Origin: Streptomyces sp. SID13726
GTDB taxonomy: Bacteria > Actinomycetota > Actinomycetes > Streptomycetales > Streptomycetaceae
Assembly: GCF_010548375.1 (NCBI RefSeq)
Contig: NZ_JAAGLY010000033.1
Coordinates: forward strand, 19,037 to 83,036
Direction: 5' to 3'
Length of the DNA: 64,000 bases
Shown here: piece after piece, positions 63,043 to 64,000 of the stretch
How the letters are laid out: each line of letters starts with the position of its first letter
How positions within the stretch are numbered: position 1 is the stretch's first letter
Notes under the pieces: model-generated
What the model was told of the DNA's origin: nothing
The model's input: only the letters and a program-made list of their open reading frames with translations
Database searches by the model: none
Position numbers and translations under genes: made by a program

Positions 63043-64000
63043 ATGCCCGCCACGCACCACTCGTCGGCACCCCCGACCTCCAGTACCGAACCGTCCCCCG
63101 CACACCCCGTCGACACCGGACCACCGCCCCAGGAGCGATCCTCCGCGGAGGCGGGCGAGGCCCCGGCCGTCGGGCGCATACCCGTCCTGGACGTCCGCCC
63201 GGTCGTCCAGCGCGGCCGCAGGCCCGCCAAGGCGGTCGCCGGCGAGACCTTCGAGATCTCGGCCACCGTGTTCCGCGAGGGCCATGACGCGGTCGCCGCC
63301 AACGTCGTACTGATGGACCCGGAGGGCCGCCCAGGGCCGTGGGCCCCGATGCGGGAACTGGCCCCGGGCACCGACCGCTGGGGCGCCACCGTCACCGCAG
63401 GCGCCCCCGGCCGCTGGACCTACGCCGTCGAGGCCTGGGGCGACCCCGTCACCACCTGGCGGCACCACTCCCAGATCAAGATCCCGGCCGGAATGGACAC
63501 CGAACTGGTCCTGGAGGAGGGCGCCCGACTGTACGAGCGGGCCGCCGCCGGGGTCCCGGGCGACGGGCGGGACGGCGTGATCCTCGCGGCCGTCCGCGCC
63601 CTCCGCGACCAGACCCGCCCCGCCGCCGCCCGCCTCGCCGCCGCGCTGACGCCCGAGGTGGACGCCGTGCTCCGGCGGTACCCGCTGCGGGAGTTGATCA
63701 CGGCGTCGGAGACGCTGCCACTGCTGGTCGAGCGGGAACGGGCGCTGTTCGGGTCCTGGTACGAGTTCTTCCCCCGCTCCGAGGGCACCCCCGAGCAGCC
63801 GCACGGCACCTTCCGCACCGCCGCCCGCCGCCTCCCGGCGATCGCCGCGATGGGCTTCGACGTCGTCTACCTCCCCCCGATCCACCCGATCGGCACGACC
63901 TTCCGCAAGGGCCGCAACAACACCCTCTCCGCCGGCCCCGACGACGTCGGCGTGCCCTGGGCCATCGGCTCCCCCGAGGGCGGCCACGACGCCGTCCACC
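63043..64000 (+). CDS. glgE: Alpha-1,4-glucan:maltose-1-phosphate maltosyltransferase GlgE, N-terminal part
   Basis: The gene runs off the right edge; the first 319 codons are present. ATG at 63043 with AGGAG six bases upstream. GlgE extends alpha-1,4-glucans using maltose 1-phosphate in the cytoplasm. Recognised from GRIPVLDVRPVVQRGRRPAKAV, the N-terminal all-beta domain (WTYAVEAWGDPVTTWRHH), then LFGSWYEFFPRSEG and FDVVYLPPIHPIGTTFRKGRNN, the first GH13 barrel motifs. An N-terminal ~40-residue Pro/Ser-rich extension is disordered. By family knowledge trehalose synthase and maltokinase genes would be expected further downstream. Confidence 0.95.
   Translation, partial: MPATHHSSAPPTSSTEPSPAHPVDTGPPPQERSSAEAGEAPAVGRIPVLDVRPVVQRGRRPAKAVAGETFEISATVFREGHDAVAANVVLMDPEGRPGPWAPMRELAPGTDRWGATVTAGAPGRWTYAVEAWGDPVTTWRHHSQIKIPAGMDTELVLEEGARLYERAAAGVPGDGRDGVILAAVRALRDQTRPAAARLAAALTPEVDAVLRRYPLRELITASETLPLLVERERALFGSWYEFFPRSEGTPEQPHGTFRTAARRLPAIAAMGFDVVYLPPIHPIGTTFRKGRNNTLSAGPDDVGVPWAIGSPEGGHDAVH

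Overview
The window is a high-GC chromosomal segment of a Streptomyces or very close relative. Evidence is the strong GC bias at third codon positions, GTG/TTG starts, many 4-base start/stop overlaps, Tat signal peptides, paired M4 proteases, a GlgP-GlgE glycogen/maltose-phosphate locus, and a secreted scabin/ScARP-type ADP-ribosyltransferase. From memory, the order sdaA ... ScARP-like toxin ... enoyl-CoA hydratase, lipoprotein L,D-transpeptidases, glgX ... ABC exporters, M4 proteases, glgP, glgE resembles the S. coelicolor SCO5440s-SCO5460s. The backbone is therefore probably core chromosome carrying accessory insertions.

Layout. 1-567: 3' end of sdaA. 0.75-3.4 kb: decayed Rhs (YD-repeat) toxin gene with a low-GC C-terminal tip and small downstream genes that look like immunity genes. 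3.6-19.0 kb: a long minus-strand set of eight genes, most coupled by 4-base overlaps: DUF4132-like protein, 1,695-aa giant protein, SMI1/KNR4 protein, MoxR AAA+ ATPase, DUF5682-VWA fusion, SWIM zinc-finger protein and two SUKH-like proteins. It matches, from memory, the composition of the uncharacterised E. coli yehI/L/M/P/Q genes. 19.4-22.3 kb: GH97 glycosidase and GH25 muramidase. 22.4-26.2 kb: a TIR protein plus a TIR-like/NACHT/HEAT NLR-type protein, the best candidate for an immune system here. 26.2-29.6 kb: GntR/FCD regulator, a leucine-rich leader peptide with attenuator hairpin, a 2-isopropylmalate synthase and a coupled orphan ABC ATPase.

29.6-36.3 kb: EF-hand protein, MerR regulator, GNAT enzyme, scabin-like toxin, beta-propeller lipoprotein coupled to a polysaccharide deacetylase-like lipoprotein, a 0.57-kb degenerate minisatellite, an RsbW-type ATPase and enoyl-CoA hydratase. 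36.3-42.9 kb: two L,D-transpeptidase lipoproteins, GlgX and a sulfatase. 42.9-46.5 kb: ABC-2 drug-type transporter with a NarL-type two-component system. 46.7-53.9 kb: four overlapping ABC exporter half-transporters that read as two heterodimers. 54.1-58.1 kb: tandem M4 metalloproteases. 58.2-64.0 kb: DUF1990 protein, GlgP, S8 protease and the 5' part of glgE.

The genes most worth attention are the TIR/NACHT pair, the MoxR-VWA-SWIM operon beside SUKH and Rhs immunity genes, the leucine attenuator, 21-bp tandem repeats that carry start codons at two gene junctions, and a short hairpin repeat present inside two ABC transporter coding sequences. No rRNA, tRNA, CRISPR array, transposase or integrase was seen. 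Functions are assigned from motifs and family memory only; no database search was run.
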